DNA of 64,000 bases, taken from NCBI GenBank assembly GCA_965242505.1, contig OZ251449.1, forward strand, positions 2,232,001-2,296,000, written 5' to 3'. The DNA is from UBA2966 sp965242505. Lineage in GTDB: Bacteria; Pseudomonadota; Alphaproteobacteria; UBA2966. Below, piece after piece: positions 1 to 8,633 of this stretch (position 1 is its first letter; every line of letters begins with the position of its first letter). The notes beneath the pieces were generated by a model. It was not told where the DNA came from. It saw only the letters and a list, made by a program, of their open reading frames with translations, and did not search any database. The translations under genes were made by a program, and so were the position numbers.

Positions 1-347
1 AGTATCAGGGCCCAGGTCAGCTCGGGGGTGCCGGTCGCCAGGGAAGCCGTGTGGCATACCGTAACCCCCCGCTCGTCGGCCGCGGCGACGTCGATCGAGG
101 CGTTGCGCGGCCCGGTCGTAATCAGCAGCTTCAGATCCGGCAATGCCGCAAGGAGGGTCCGGGGAAAGGGGGTGCGCTCGCGCATGGCGCAGACGACGTC
201 GAACCCCTTCAGGCGCTCGGCCACGGCCGCGGTTTCGGAAAGGTGGTCGTTGAAGACCACGACCTCCGCCCGCGCGGACACCCGGCTCCAGTCGGCCATG
301 TCGAGGGCGACGTTCTGATAGTCGTCGAGGATCGCTATGCGCGTCAT
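1..347 (-). CDS. D-2-hydroxyacid dehydrogenase family protein (partial, N-terminal part)
   Basis: The gene starts with ATG at 347 and runs off the window, so only about 115 N-terminal residues are visible. They open with MTRIAILDDYQNVALDMADW. Further on they contain MRERTPFPRTLL, then LKLLITTGPRNASID. These match the N-terminal catalytic half of NAD-dependent D-2-hydroxyacid dehydrogenases (phosphoglycerate dehydrogenase-like branch). The NAD-binding domain and catalytic His lie outside the window, so the substrate cannot be told. The family reduces 2-keto acids or oxidises 2-hydroxy acids in the cytoplasm. AGGAGG-like bases lie just before the ATG. It faces the same way as the EamA exporter gene upstream. 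Confidence 0.8.
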   Translation of the reverse strand, partial: MTRIAILDDYQNVALDMADWSRVSARAEVVVFNDHLSETAAVAERLKGFDVVCAMRERTPFPRTLLAALPDLKLLITTGPRNASIDVAAADERGVTVCHTASLATGTPELTWALI

Positions 348-479
348 CCGTCCTCCTTCCGGTTCGGTGGGGGCGTCCGGCGTCCCCGCACCGTATCCGG
401 GCCGCGCCGCGCGTCACAAGCCGGCGTCCCGGTTCAGGATACATGGGTCGCCGGGAACGGCGCGGGCCCACGCTCGCCG

Positions 480-1397
480 TCAGCGGCTCCGACGCCGTCT
501 CGCAACGTTTCGGAAGCCGCGCCGGACGGACGGACGGGACTCCGTGATGGTCGGCAGAAGCACCCCGAAGACGACGACCGCGATGGCGATCCAATCCAGC
601 AGCGTCACCTCCGTCCCGAGATAGAGCCAGGACATCAGCGCGCCGAGCGGGCCGACCAGCGTCAGAAACAGACTGACCCTGCCCACCGTCAGGAAGCGCA
701 GCGCGTAGTTGTAGAGAAAAAACGGCCCCGTGCTGCCGATGATCCCGAGATAAAGGAGCGTCAGGACGATCTTCACGTCGAGATCCGCGGCGGGGGACGC
801 CGGCCGCTCGATGGCGGCCATCACGAACAATCCGACCAGCGCCGCCATCGTGAGCTGAATGCTGGTGACGGTCATCGCGTGGCCGTGAACCAGGGCGATC
901 CGCCGCGCGATCAACTGCGCGCCGCAGATGATCAGGACGCCGATCGCCAGCAACGCGTCGCCGAGCGCCGTGCCGCCGCCGTGATCCTCCTGCCCGTGGA
1001 TGAGCAGGACCGCGCCGGCGAAGGCGACCGCGGCGCCGGCCAGGACGCTGCCCCGGATCGGCTCCCGAAGCGCCAGCCAGCCCAGCAACGGCATCAGGAT
1101 GGGTTGCGCGCCGAGGAGGACCGCGCCGCTCACGGCGCTGCTCAGCGTCAGGCCCCAGACGAGGAAAAGCGCCACGATGCCGGGGTCCAGGATGCCCAGC
1201 AGCACGGGCCCCCATCCGATCTTTCTCAGTCCGCGGCCTTGCCCCGCCAGCAGGGCGACCGACCACATCGTCAGGGCTCCGACGGCGAAACGCCCCACCG
1301 ATATCTCCGATACCGAGAGGTCGTCCACGATGGATTTGTTGGCGATCATCGTCGACGCCCAGAAGGCCGACGCCAGGAACAGGGCGGGGACGGGCAT
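480..1397 (-). CDS. EamA/DMT-family transporter
   Basis: This 305-residue, very hydrophobic protein has about ten predicted membrane segments in two similar halves of five, the usual EamA (drug/metabolite transporter) layout. It starts MPVPALFLASAFWASTMI and includes the typical stretches VGRFAVGALTMW and SGAVLLGAQPILMPLLGWLA. It ends in an arginine-rich cytoplasmic tail (RRGFRNVARRRRSR). Members are inner-membrane permeases that export amino acids, metabolites or drugs, or take up other small molecules; the substrate cannot be read from sequence. The length is normal. It lies about 130 bp upstream of the dehydrogenase gene on the same strand and may be co-transcribed with it. Confidence 0.85.
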   Translation of the reverse strand: MPVPALFLASAFWASTMIANKSIVDDLSVSEISVGRFAVGALTMWSVALLAGQGRGLRKIGWGPVLLGILDPGIVALFLVWGLTLSSAVSGAVLLGAQPILMPLLGWLALREPIRGSVLAGAAVAFAGAVLLIHGQEDHGGGTALGDALLAIGVLIICGAQLIARRIALVHGHAMTVTSIQLTMAALVGLFVMAAIERPASPAADLDVKIVLTLLYLGIIGSTGPFFLYNYALRFLTVGRVSLFLTLVGPLGALMSWLYLGTEVTLLDWIAIAVVVFGVLLPTITESRPSVRRGFRNVARRRRSR

Positions 1398-1496
1398 GGA
1401 GAGCGATCCGAAGGAGAGCCGGGGGCCGCCGTCGCCGGGACGGCCCCGGACACTACATCGGATTTCCCGCCCAAGCCCAGACGCCGTTCATGTTCA

Positions 1497-1580
1497 TGCT
1501 CCTCTCCCCCGACGCGACCCCCACCCCGACCCTCCCCCTGCAAGGGGGAGGGAGAAGAAGGGGGACGGAGGGGGTGAACC
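1497..1580. repeat. Intergenic palindromic repeat, B module
   Basis: One copy of the GC-rich hairpin module built around CCCTCCCCCTGCAAGGGGG, preceded by GCGACCCCCACCCCGACC. It occupies most of the gap between the EamA gene and ettA. No gene is seen in the rest of this gap (1398-1676). Confidence 0.8.
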
Positions 1581-1676
1581 GCGGGTCCCGCGGCGGCGTC
1601 CGTTGCGGGCGCGGGGGCGATTGCCTAAAACGTGGACCGGCGGCGTCCCGACCGGTCGGTCGCTCCGGGAGAGCGT

Positions 1677-3359
1677 ATGGCCTCTTACCGATACGTTTTC
1701 ACGATGGTCGGCCTCACGAAGTCCTATCCGGGCGGTCGCGAGGTCCTCAAGGACATCCACCTGTCGTTTCTCCCCGGCGCCAAGATCGGCGTCCTGGGAT
1801 ACAACGGCGCCGGGAAATCCACCCTGCTGCGCATCATGGCCGGGGTCGAGACCGAGTTCGCCGGCGAAGCCTGGGCCGCGGACGGCGCGAGAGTCGGATA
1901 CCTGCCTCAGGAACCGGAACTCGACGCGACGAAAGACGTGCTCGGCAACGTCATGGAAGGCGTGGCGGAGACCAAGGCGCTGCTCGACCGATTCGAGGAA
2001 GTCAGCGCGCGATTCGCCGAACCTCTCGACGATGGCGAGATGCAGGCCCTGATCGACGAACAGGGCGCGTTGCAGGAACGGATCGAGGCTCGGAACGCCT
2101 GGGAGCTCGACCGCCACATCGACGTCGCGATGGACGCGCTTCGCTGTCCGCCCGGCGACGCGCGTGCGTCGACGCTCTCCGGCGGCGAGCGGCGGCGGGT
2201 GGCGCTATGCCGGCTCCTGTTGTCGCACCCCGATCTGCTGCTTCTGGACGAGCCGACCAACCATCTGGACGCGGAGTCGGTCGCCTGGCTCGAGCGCTTT
2301 CTCCATGACTATCCGGGGACCGTGGTCGCCGTCACGCACGACCGTTATTTCCTCGACAACGTCGCCGGCTGGATCCTGGAACTGGATCGAGGCCGCGGCC
2401 TGCCCTTCGAGGGCAACTACTCGTCGTGGCTCGAACGGAAGCAGGCGCGCCTCGAGCGGGAAGGCAAGCAGGAAGAGGCGCGCCGGCGCACGCTCGCGCG
2501 CGAGCTCGAGTGGATCCGCCAGGCGCCCCGGGCGCGCCAGGCGAAGAGCAAGGCGCGGGTCAACGCCTACGAAACCCTGCTCTCCGAAGAGTTCGAACGG
2601 TCCCGGGACAAGGCCCAGATCATGATCCCCGCCGGCCCCCGTCTCGGCGATCTCGTTCTGGACGCCGAACGCGTCCGCAAGGGATTCGACGACCGCCTCT
2701 TGATCGACGACCTTTCCTTTCGCGTTCCCCCGGGGGCCATCGTGGGAATCGTCGGGCCGAACGCGGCCGGCAAGACCACCTTGTTCCGCATGATCGTCGG
2801 CGAGGAGACCGCGGACTCCGGCAACCTGCGTCTGGGCGACTCGGTGGTGTTGGGTCACGTCGATCAGTCCCGCGACGCGCTGGACCCGGACCGCACGGTC
2901 TGGGAGGAAATATCCGGCGGGCTCGACGAGATCGAGCTGGGGAAAAGGACGATGGCGAGTCGAGCCTACGTCGGCGCCTTCAACTTCCGCGGAGCCGACC
3001 AGCAGAAGAAGGTCGGCCAGCTCTCGGGCGGCGAACGCAACCGCGTCCATCTCGCGAGACTCCTCAAGTCGGGGGCGAATCTCGTTCTGTTGGACGAACC
3101 GACCAACGATCTCGACGTCGATACGCTGCGGGCGCTCGAGGACGCTCTCCTGGAATTCGCGGGCTGCGCGATGGTGATCAGCCATGACCGCTGGTTCCTG
3201 GACCGGACGGCCACTCATATCCTGGCGTTCGAGGGCGACAGCCGCGTCGAGTGGTTCGAGGGCAATTACGCGGAATACGAGGAAGACCGCCGCCGCCGGT
3301 TCGGCGACGAGACCGCCCGGCCGCATCGCATCAGGTACAAGCCCCTGCGCCGGACGTGA
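1677..3359 (+). CDS. ettA: Energy-dependent translational throttle protein EttA
   Basis: ABC-F ATPase of 560 residues, the usual EttA length. EttA binds the ribosomal E site and gates entry of the 70S initiation complex into elongation according to the ATP/ADP ratio. There are two ABC domains and no membrane segments. Domain 1 has Walker A GYNGAGKS, signature LSGGERRRVALCRLL and Walker B LLLDEPTNHLD. Domain 2 has GPNAAGKTT, LSGGERNRVHLARLL and LVLLDEPTNDLD. The opening MASYRYVFTMVGLTKSYPGG and the stretch LSFLPGAKIGVLGYNGAGKS are close to known EttA. The ATG at 1677 was chosen because the conserved N-terminus begins there; an upstream in-frame GTG at 1632 adds unconserved residues. Confidence 0.95.
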   Translation: MASYRYVFTMVGLTKSYPGGREVLKDIHLSFLPGAKIGVLGYNGAGKSTLLRIMAGVETEFAGEAWAADGARVGYLPQEPELDATKDVLGNVMEGVAETKALLDRFEEVSARFAEPLDDGEMQALIDEQGALQERIEARNAWELDRHIDVAMDALRCPPGDARASTLSGGERRRVALCRLLLSHPDLLLLDEPTNHLDAESVAWLERFLHDYPGTVVAVTHDRYFLDNVAGWILELDRGRGLPFEGNYSSWLERKQARLEREGKQEEARRRTLARELEWIRQAPRARQAKSKARVNAYETLLSEEFERSRDKAQIMIPAGPRLGDLVLDAERVRKGFDDRLLIDDLSFRVPPGAIVGIVGPNAAGKTTLFRMIVGEETADSGNLRLGDSVVLGHVDQSRDALDPDRTVWEEISGGLDEIELGKRTMASRAYVGAFNFRGADQQKKVGQLSGGERNRVHLARLLKSGANLVLLDEPTNDLDVDTLRALEDALLEFAGCAMVISHDRWFLDRTATHILAFEGDSRVEWFEGNYAEYEEDRRRRFGDETARPHRIRYKPLRRT

Positions 3360-3442
3360 GGCGCTTCGCGCGCGGGACGCCTCCCCTGGACGAAGCGCGG
3401 CGGGATCCGGACCGCGGCGGTCCGGGTTCGACGGGAGCCGCT

Positions 3443-4072
3443 CTACTCGGTGGGCCGGACCCGCTTCCGGAGCTCGGCGATCAGGCTCTCGATACTCCCG
3501 CCGCCGCGCCGGATCATCGACGCAAATTCCTCGCGCTGGGCGATCACGGTGCTCACGCCCTCGACGATGATGTCGACGATCTTGTGATCGCCGCCCTTCG
3601 TCCGCACGCGCCAGTCGACCCGGATCGACGTCCCGTCCGGCGTGTCTATCCGGCTCGACACGATCGTGTCGCGCTCGTTGATCTCGCGCTCTCCGTCCAC
3701 CGTCAGCGTTTCGCCGGAATACTGCCGGAACCGGCCGGCATAGGTGCGGACGATGAAATCCGCGAACAGCGACCGGTATTCCTTTCGCTGCTCCTCGGTC
3801 GCCCGCCGCCAATGGCGGCCCAGCGCGAAGCGGCTGATGGCGTCGATGGCGAAGCTTTCGCGGAAGAGCCGCCCGAACTCCTCGAACCGGACCTCGTCGG
3901 AGACGTTTTCCCTGGTGATCGCCGCGATCGTTTTCTCGCCCAGGGTTTCGATGAACCGCGTGGGGCCGGGCGCCCCGGCGGACGCCGGCGGCGCGCAAAG
4001 CAGCGCGAGCAGCGCGACGGTCGATACGATGAAGCCGGGGTGACGCATGGGCATGGCCTGACGAAGGGTCAT
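3443..4072 (-). CDS. mlaC: MlaC-like phospholipid-binding periplasmic protein
   Basis: MlaC/Ttg2D family (PF05494) protein of 209 residues. It shuttles phospholipids across the periplasm between the outer-membrane MlaA complex and the inner-membrane MlaFEDB transporter, preserving lipid asymmetry. An N-terminal signal peptide (hydrophobic IVSTVALLALLCAPPASA) precedes family stretches such as FAIDAISRFALGRHW, FVRT-like FIVRTYAGRF, and IRVDWRVRTKGGDHKIVDI. The ATG at 4072 was chosen because it overlaps the mlaA stop as ATGA, indicating translational coupling; ATGs at 4054 and 4048 would shorten the signal peptide n-region. MlaFED genes are not in the window. Confidence 0.92.
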   Translation of the reverse strand: MTLRQAMPMRHPGFIVSTVALLALLCAPPASAGAPGPTRFIETLGEKTIAAITRENVSDEVRFEEFGRLFRESFAIDAISRFALGRHWRRATEEQRKEYRSLFADFIVRTYAGRFRQYSGETLTVDGEREINERDTIVSSRIDTPDGTSIRVDWRVRTKGGDHKIVDIIVEGVSTVIAQREEFASMIRRGGGSIESLIAELRKRVRPTE

Positions 4073-4881
4073 TCGACGACGGACGAGGCGCGGTCGGCGT
4101 CCGACTCTTCGTCTTCGTCCCACGGAATTTCAGGGATCGGCGCGGACTGCGGGGGCCTGCCGTTGCGGATCTCGTCTCCGCGGCGTTGCCTGTAGAGGCT
4201 GCGCGCGGTGGCGTAGAAGTCGATGGCACCGCGCTCGATCTCGTCGAGGGTCTCGATGTTGCGGGAGCGGGCGTCGACGACTTCCATGCCGGAGTGGATC
4301 CAGGGGACGGCGGCGTGCTCCGCGTCGCGCGCGTATCGGGACACGGGGTCCGCAAGCGCCTGGCCGGCGAGGCCGACGGCGTCCCGGACCGACGACGGCC
4401 CCAGCAACGGCAGCACGAGATAGGGGCCCTCGCCGATGCCCCATACGGCCAGCGTCTGGCCCAGATCCTCGTCGTGAAGTTCGATCCCGGTAACCTCGAA
4501 CAGCCCGCCGAGCCCGATGATGGTGTTCGCCATGAACCGGCCGCCGGTTTCGCCGGCGCGGTCCCTTTCCCCTTGCAGCAGGTCGTTCGCCAATATCACC
4601 GGCGACCTCAGGTTGTCGAGAAAGTTCGTCACCATCATCCGGCCGAAGTCGGGAACGACGCCGCGATAGACCCGGGCCACCGGTTCGAGCAGCGCCCGAT
4701 CGACCGCGCGGTTGAATTCGAACATGGCCCGGTTGAACGGCTCCAGGGGATCGTTGAGCGCCGCGAGTTCGGCCTGCGCCTCGGCGTCGTCGGCCGGCGG
4801 AATCGCGCAGGCGGTCAGGACGACGGCCGCGGCGAGCGCGGCTCCTGCGGTCCGAATCGCGAATGCGCCGGTCGAAAACAC
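4069..4881 (-). CDS. mlaA: MlaA (VacJ) outer-membrane lipoprotein
   Basis: MlaA removes misplaced phospholipid from the outer leaflet of the outer membrane and hands it to MlaC. The protein begins with a signal peptide ending in the lipobox LTAC, so it should be a lipoprotein. It continues with the family hallmarks NDPLEPFNRAMFEFNRAVDR, VARVYRGVVPD, GGLFEVTGIELHDEDLGQTL and YLVLPLLGPSSVRDAVG. The GTG start at 4881 gives a compact 270-residue preprotein; a GTG at 4938 would add 19 residues. Neither has a strong Shine-Dalgarno sequence, so the start is uncertain. The C-terminal tail is acidic. The gene is coupled to mlaC by an ATGA overlap. Confidence 0.93.
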   Translation of the reverse strand: MFSTGAFAIRTAGAALAAAVVLTACAIPPADDAEAQAELAALNDPLEPFNRAMFEFNRAVDRALLEPVARVYRGVVPDFGRMMVTNFLDNLRSPVILANDLLQGERDRAGETGGRFMANTIIGLGGLFEVTGIELHDEDLGQTLAVWGIGEGPYLVLPLLGPSSVRDAVGLAGQALADPVSRYARDAEHAAVPWIHSGMEVVDARSRNIETLDEIERGAIDFYATARSLYRQRRGDEIRNGRPPQSAPIPEIPWDEDEESDADRASSVVE

Positions 4882-4993
4882 GAAACCGTCCCGCCAACTC
4901 TCGCCGTTCGATCCCCGGAGTCCGCTCGCCCACGTCACGCCCGCGCCAATATCACAGCCCGGGTCCGAACGCCAGCGGCGCGCGCGGCCGCCG

Positions 4994-5065
4994 GCTGCCC
5001 CCACCCCGACCCTCCCCCTGCAAGGGGGAGGAGCGTCAACGGCTCCCTCCTGGACAGGGGGAGGA
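4994..5065. repeat. Palindromic repeat at the 3' end of a lyase gene
   Basis: B-module hairpin followed by a decayed A-type fragment. The repeat overlaps the last codons of the minus-strand lyase gene ending at 5036, so its C-terminal residues (SSPCPGGSR) are encoded by repeat DNA. Confidence 0.7.
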
Positions 5066-5944
5066 GGGCGCGCGGGGCGGCGCGTACCGTTCCTCGAGCG
5101 CGGCCACCTCGTCCATCCCCATGAGAGCCAGCATCTCGTCGAAGGTGGGCAGGTCCGCCTCCATGTCGGCCCAGGTCCGCTTCTCCCTGAGACGGTCGAG
5201 GCAGCCCAGCGCCGCGCGGATCGTCGACAGCAAGAGCAGGCCGGGATAAATCGCGAGCTTGAACCCGAGCGCCCCCAGCTCTTCGGCGGGCAACAGCGGC
5301 GTCTTGCGGCTGGACGCCAGGTTGGCGACCTGGGGGACGCCGAAGGCGCTCCCGATCCGGGCCATCTGGCGCCTGTCCGTCGGCGCCTCGACGAAGAGCA
5401 TGTCGGCGCCGGCCGCTTCGTACAGGGCGGCGCGGTCGAGCGCCGCGTCGAACCCTTCCACCGCGATGGCGTCGGTGCGGGCGATGACGACGAAATCGGG
5501 ATCCGTCCTCGCATCGACCGCCGCCCTGACCTTGGCCGCCATCTCTTCCGCCGGGACGAGCTGCTTGCCGGCGAAGTGGCCGCAGCGCTTCGGGATGACC
5601 TGGTCCTCGATGTGAACGGCGGCGACTCCGGCCCGTTCGTAGCTCCGGATCGCGCGGCGGACGTTCAGCGGCCCGCCGTACCCGTTGTCGCAATCGGCGA
5701 TGACGGGCAGCCCCGAGGCGTCCACGACGCGGGCCGCGTTGTCGACCATCTCCGTCATGGTCAGCAGGCCGACGTCCGGCATCCCGAGGCGCACGGCCGT
5801 CGTTCCGGCGCCGGTCATGTAGACGGCCGGGAACCCCTTGTGGGCGACGAGCCGGGCGTAGAAGGGATCCGGCGCCCCCGGCGCCATGACGACGTCCGGT
5901 CCGGCCAGCAGCCGGCGAAAGGCGGCGGCGGCGCTGTCCGTCAT
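5036..5944 (-). CDS. Isocitrate lyase/PEP mutase superfamily protein
   Basis: This 302-residue TIM-barrel protein resembles 2-methylisocitrate lyase, oxaloacetate decarboxylase-like and carboxyphosphonoenolpyruvate mutase enzymes, which cleave or form C-C or P-C bonds next to a carboxylate using Mg2+. Visible motifs are DCDNGYGG (metal-binding loop), HIEDQ, and PKRCGHFAGK. The latter is the K-R-C-G-H catalytic loop whose Cys is typical of lyases rather than PEP mutases. VIARTDA follows. The ATG at 5944 gives the expected MTDSAAAAFRRLLAGPDVV start. The last few residues come from an inserted intergenic repeat. The gene stands alone, divergent from the amidohydrolase gene at 6060. The exact substrate is unknown. 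Confidence 0.85.
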   Translation of the reverse strand: MTDSAAAAFRRLLAGPDVVMAPGAPDPFYARLVAHKGFPAVYMTGAGTTAVRLGMPDVGLLTMTEMVDNAARVVDASGLPVIADCDNGYGGPLNVRRAIRSYERAGVAAVHIEDQVIPKRCGHFAGKQLVPAEEMAAKVRAAVDARTDPDFVVIARTDAIAVEGFDAALDRAALYEAAGADMLFVEAPTDRRQMARIGSAFGVPQVANLASSRKTPLLPAEELGALGFKLAIYPGLLLLSTIRAALGCLDRLREKRTWADMEADLPTFDEMLALMGMDEVAALEERYAPPRAPSSPCPGGSR

Positions 5945-6059
5945 GGTCCCGATCTCCCGAAAACGCGTCGCGGCGACATGAAGCGACTTTACCACTCCCG
6001 CCCCGCCCGGTAACGTCGCCGCGCAGCGCAAAGGGGCGCGCAGGGGGAAGAGACGGCCC

Positions 6060-6749
6060 ATGGAACTTTCGGACAAGACCGCCCGCCGGATGTGGGAGGA
6101 GCTCAAGGCCAACCCGAAGCCGCGTTTCGGTTTCGGCAGGCGACCGATGGTCGTGAACGTCGACGTCCAGAAATCCTTCACGCTGGAGGATGAATATGCG
6201 TCCGCCTATTCGACGCATCCCAGGCAGATCGACTACATCAACGAGATCTCCGGCATCGCCCGGTCGAAGAACCTGCCCGTCGTGTGGACCTATGTCGCCT
6301 ACATGGAGAACGCCGACGACTGCGGCGTCTGGGGAACCCGGAACGATCACGCGGACGCCCTGCAGAACATCAAGGTCGGCTCGCGCAAGGCGGAGCTCGA
6401 CGACCGCTGCGACGTCGACCGCGACGTCGACGTCGTCATCAACAAACGGGGCGCGTCGGCGTTCTTCCAGACGCACCTGCCCTCGCTCTGCGTGTGGCAC
6501 CGGACCGACACCGTCATCGTGACGGGCGGATCGACCTCCGGCTGCGTGCGCGCGACGGTGGTGGACAGCCTTCAGAGCGGCTATCGCACCGTCGTCCCCG
6601 AGGAGTGCTCCTCGGACCGGCACGAGAGCCCGCACTTCGCCAACCTCTACGACATGGCGGCGAAGTACGCCGACGTGATACCGGCCCAGGAGGTGATCGA
6701 CCATCTCAACGACTACGTTCCCGCGAACGACCAGGGAGAACGGCCATGA
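6060..6749 (+). CDS. Isochorismatase-family cysteine hydrolase (copy 1)
   Basis: Protein of 229 residues with the catalytic Asp-Lys-Cys layout of the family: Asp in VVNVDVQKSF near residue 35, Lys in INKRGASAFFQTHLPSL, and the nucleophile in VTGGSTSGCVRATVVDS near residue 163. Relatives include N-carbamoylsarcosine amidase and ureidoacrylate amidohydrolase, which hydrolyse amide or carbamoyl groups. The N-terminal MELSDKTARRMWEEL is shared with the second copy at 8634. The stop overlaps the next gene's start (ATGA), so the amidase and the deacetylase-like protein are probably made together. A role in degrading a cyclic amide or purine/creatinine-type compound is inference. Confidence 0.88.
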   Translation: MELSDKTARRMWEELKANPKPRFGFGRRPMVVNVDVQKSFTLEDEYASAYSTHPRQIDYINEISGIARSKNLPVVWTYVAYMENADDCGVWGTRNDHADALQNIKVGSRKAELDDRCDVDRDVDVVINKRGASAFFQTHLPSLCVWHRTDTVIVTGGSTSGCVRATVVDSLQSGYRTVVPEECSSDRHESPHFANLYDMAAKYADVIPAQEVIDHLNDYVPANDQGERP

Positions 6750-7660
6750 CGGTCAGCGATCCCGGCATCTACGCATATTCGCCGTACAACGACCGACCCC
6801 GGATCACGTGGCCGAACGGCGCCCGCGTCGCCTTCTGGGTGGCGCCCAACATCGAGTTCTACGAGACCCGTCCGCCCGCCAACCCGGTCCGCCAAGACAT
6901 GTCGAGGCCGGCGCCGGACGTCGTCTTCTACGCCCATCGCGACTACGGCAACCGGGTCGGCGTCTGGCGCATGATGGAGGCGATGGATCGCTACGGCGTG
7001 CGCGGCAGCGTGTCTCTCAACGTGGCCGTCTGCGACCATCACCCCGAGATCATCGAGGCGTGCGTCGAGCGCGGCTGGGAGCTGTTCTCCCACGGCGTCT
7101 ACAACACCCGCTACCAGTACGGCATGAGCGAGGCGCAGCACCGCGCGCTCATCGAGGACGCGATCGAGACCATCGACAGGGCGTCCGGCCAGAAGCTGGC
7201 CGGCTGGCTGTCGCCGGCGTTGAGCAACACGGAGCAGACGCTCGACCTGCTGGCGGAGTACGGGTTGCTGTACACCTGCGATCTCTTCCACGACGACCAG
7301 CCGCAGCCCGTCAAGGTCAAGCGGGGCCGGCTGATCAGCATCCCCTACTCGCTGGAAATGAACGACATCGTGGTCTACCACCAGATCAACTCGAGCCCGC
7401 CGCGCCAGTACACCGAGGTGATCAAGCGGCAGTTCGATCAGCTCTACGAGGAAGGGGCGGAGAACGGCGCCGTCATGTGCATCCCGCTGCATCCGTTCCT
7501 CGTCGGCCAGCCGCACCGGATCGGTCCGTTCGCCGAGGCGCTCGAATACATCACCGGCCACGACGACGTCTGGGTGACGACGGGACGCGAGATCGCCGAG
7601 CACTACTTCGAACACCACTACGACGCCGTCGCCGCGGCCCAGTCCGCCGCCGGGGAGTGA
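6746..7660 (+). CDS. Polysaccharide deacetylase/PuuE-like hydrolase (copy 1)
   Basis: NodB-fold carbohydrate esterase 4 superfamily protein of 304 residues, closer in feel to PuuE-type allantoinase-like proteins than to secreted chitin deacetylases: no signal peptide is seen. Stretches include ITWPNGARVAFWVAPNIEFY, YAHRDYGNRVGVWRMMEAMD, GVRGSVSLNVAVCDHHPEII, GWELFSHGVYNT and CIPLHPFLVGQPHRI. The start ATG overlaps the preceding amidase stop by four bases. Linkage to isochorismatase-type amidases suggests successive hydrolysis of a cyclic ureide or amide in the cytoplasm; this is inferred. A second, related gene follows four bases after the stop. Confidence 0.85.
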   Translation: MTVSDPGIYAYSPYNDRPRITWPNGARVAFWVAPNIEFYETRPPANPVRQDMSRPAPDVVFYAHRDYGNRVGVWRMMEAMDRYGVRGSVSLNVAVCDHHPEIIEACVERGWELFSHGVYNTRYQYGMSEAQHRALIEDAIETIDRASGQKLAGWLSPALSNTEQTLDLLAEYGLLYTCDLFHDDQPQPVKVKRGRLISIPYSLEMNDIVVYHQINSSPPRQYTEVIKRQFDQLYEEGAENGAVMCIPLHPFLVGQPHRIGPFAEALEYITGHDDVWVTTGREIAEHYFEHHYDAVAAAQSAAGE

Positions 7661-7664
7661 CGCC

Positions 7665-8588
7665 ATGAGCCTGCCCGACGACTATCTCGAATACCCGATC
7701 CGCGGCTACGGGATGGACCACGACCGCTACGGCTGGGAGATCCTGTTCCGCAGAAAGCCCGTCGAATGGCCGGGCGGCGCGCGCGTGGCGCTGTGGATCA
7801 CGCCGCTGCTGCAATGGTTCCCGATGGACATGGAGACCAGGCCCGTGGCGCCGCCCGGCGGCTTCAACCGGCCCTATCCCGACTACCGGAACTACTCCCA
7901 CCGCGACTACGGCCTGCGCGTCGGCGTCTTCCGCTTCTTCAGGCTCTTCGACGAGCTCGGGATCAAGGCGTCGGCGGCGATGAACGCCGCCGTCGGCGAG
8001 CGGTACCCGGTCGTCGTCGACGAGATCAACCGGCGGGGCTGGGAGGTCATCGCCCACGGCGCGCACATGGGCCACATGCACTACGGGGGCATGGACGAGA
8101 AGCTGGAAGCCGAGCGCATCAAGGATTGCGTCGAGTCGCTGCGCGAGACCACGGGTCAACCGATCCGGGGCTGGCTGTCCATCGGCAAGTCCGAATCGGA
8201 CAACACCCCCGACCTTCTGGCGGCGAACGGGATCGAGTATCAGTGCGACTGGTGCAACGACGACATGCCGTACCGCTTCACGACCAGGAACGGCGACCTC
8301 TTCGCCATGCCCCACACGGTCGAGCTCGACGACCGGGAAACGCTGCTGCGCTTCCACCACCGCGAGGCGGAGTTCGTGCAACAGATCAAAGACCAGTTCG
8401 ACGCGCTCCACGCCGAGGCCGGGCGGCACGGCGGGCGGATCCTGTCGATCGCCCTGCATCCGTGGGTGATGGGGCATCCCTACCGGATCGGCTATCTCCG
8501 GGAGGCCCTGGAGTACGTCCTCGGACACGGCGGCGTCTGGCCCGCCACGGGGGCGGAGATACTCGACGCCTGCAAGGAACAGGCGTAG
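7665..8588 (+). CDS. Polysaccharide deacetylase/PuuE-like hydrolase (copy 2)
   Basis: Paralogue of the preceding gene, 307 residues, with matching landmarks: VEWPGGARVALWITPLLQWF, YSHRDYGLRVGVFRFFRLFD, ASAAMNAAVGERYP, GWEVIAHGAHMGHMHYGGMD, IALHPWVMGHPYRIGYL. No signal peptide is visible. The two copies are clearly diverged, so they may act on different substrates or form a hetero-oligomer. The gene is tightly spaced (four bases) behind copy 1 and 45 bases before the second amidase, so all four genes look like one operon. Assignment to the family is secure; the substrate is not known. Confidence 0.85.
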   Translation: MSLPDDYLEYPIRGYGMDHDRYGWEILFRRKPVEWPGGARVALWITPLLQWFPMDMETRPVAPPGGFNRPYPDYRNYSHRDYGLRVGVFRFFRLFDELGIKASAAMNAAVGERYPVVVDEINRRGWEVIAHGAHMGHMHYGGMDEKLEAERIKDCVESLRETTGQPIRGWLSIGKSESDNTPDLLAANGIEYQCDWCNDDMPYRFTTRNGDLFAMPHTVELDDRETLLRFHHREAEFVQQIKDQFDALHAEAGRHGGRILSIALHPWVMGHPYRIGYLREALEYVLGHGGVWPATGAEILDACKEQA

Positions 8589-8633
8589 GCGGCGGTCCGC
8601 GAACGAGATCGAATCGGCGGGAAGGGCGGAACC

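Noticed and set aside
2205..4355. Long minus-strand open frame opposite ettA and mlaC
   Set aside because: Shadow of well-supported plus- and minus-strand genes in another frame, rich in Arg/Pro, with no recognised domain.
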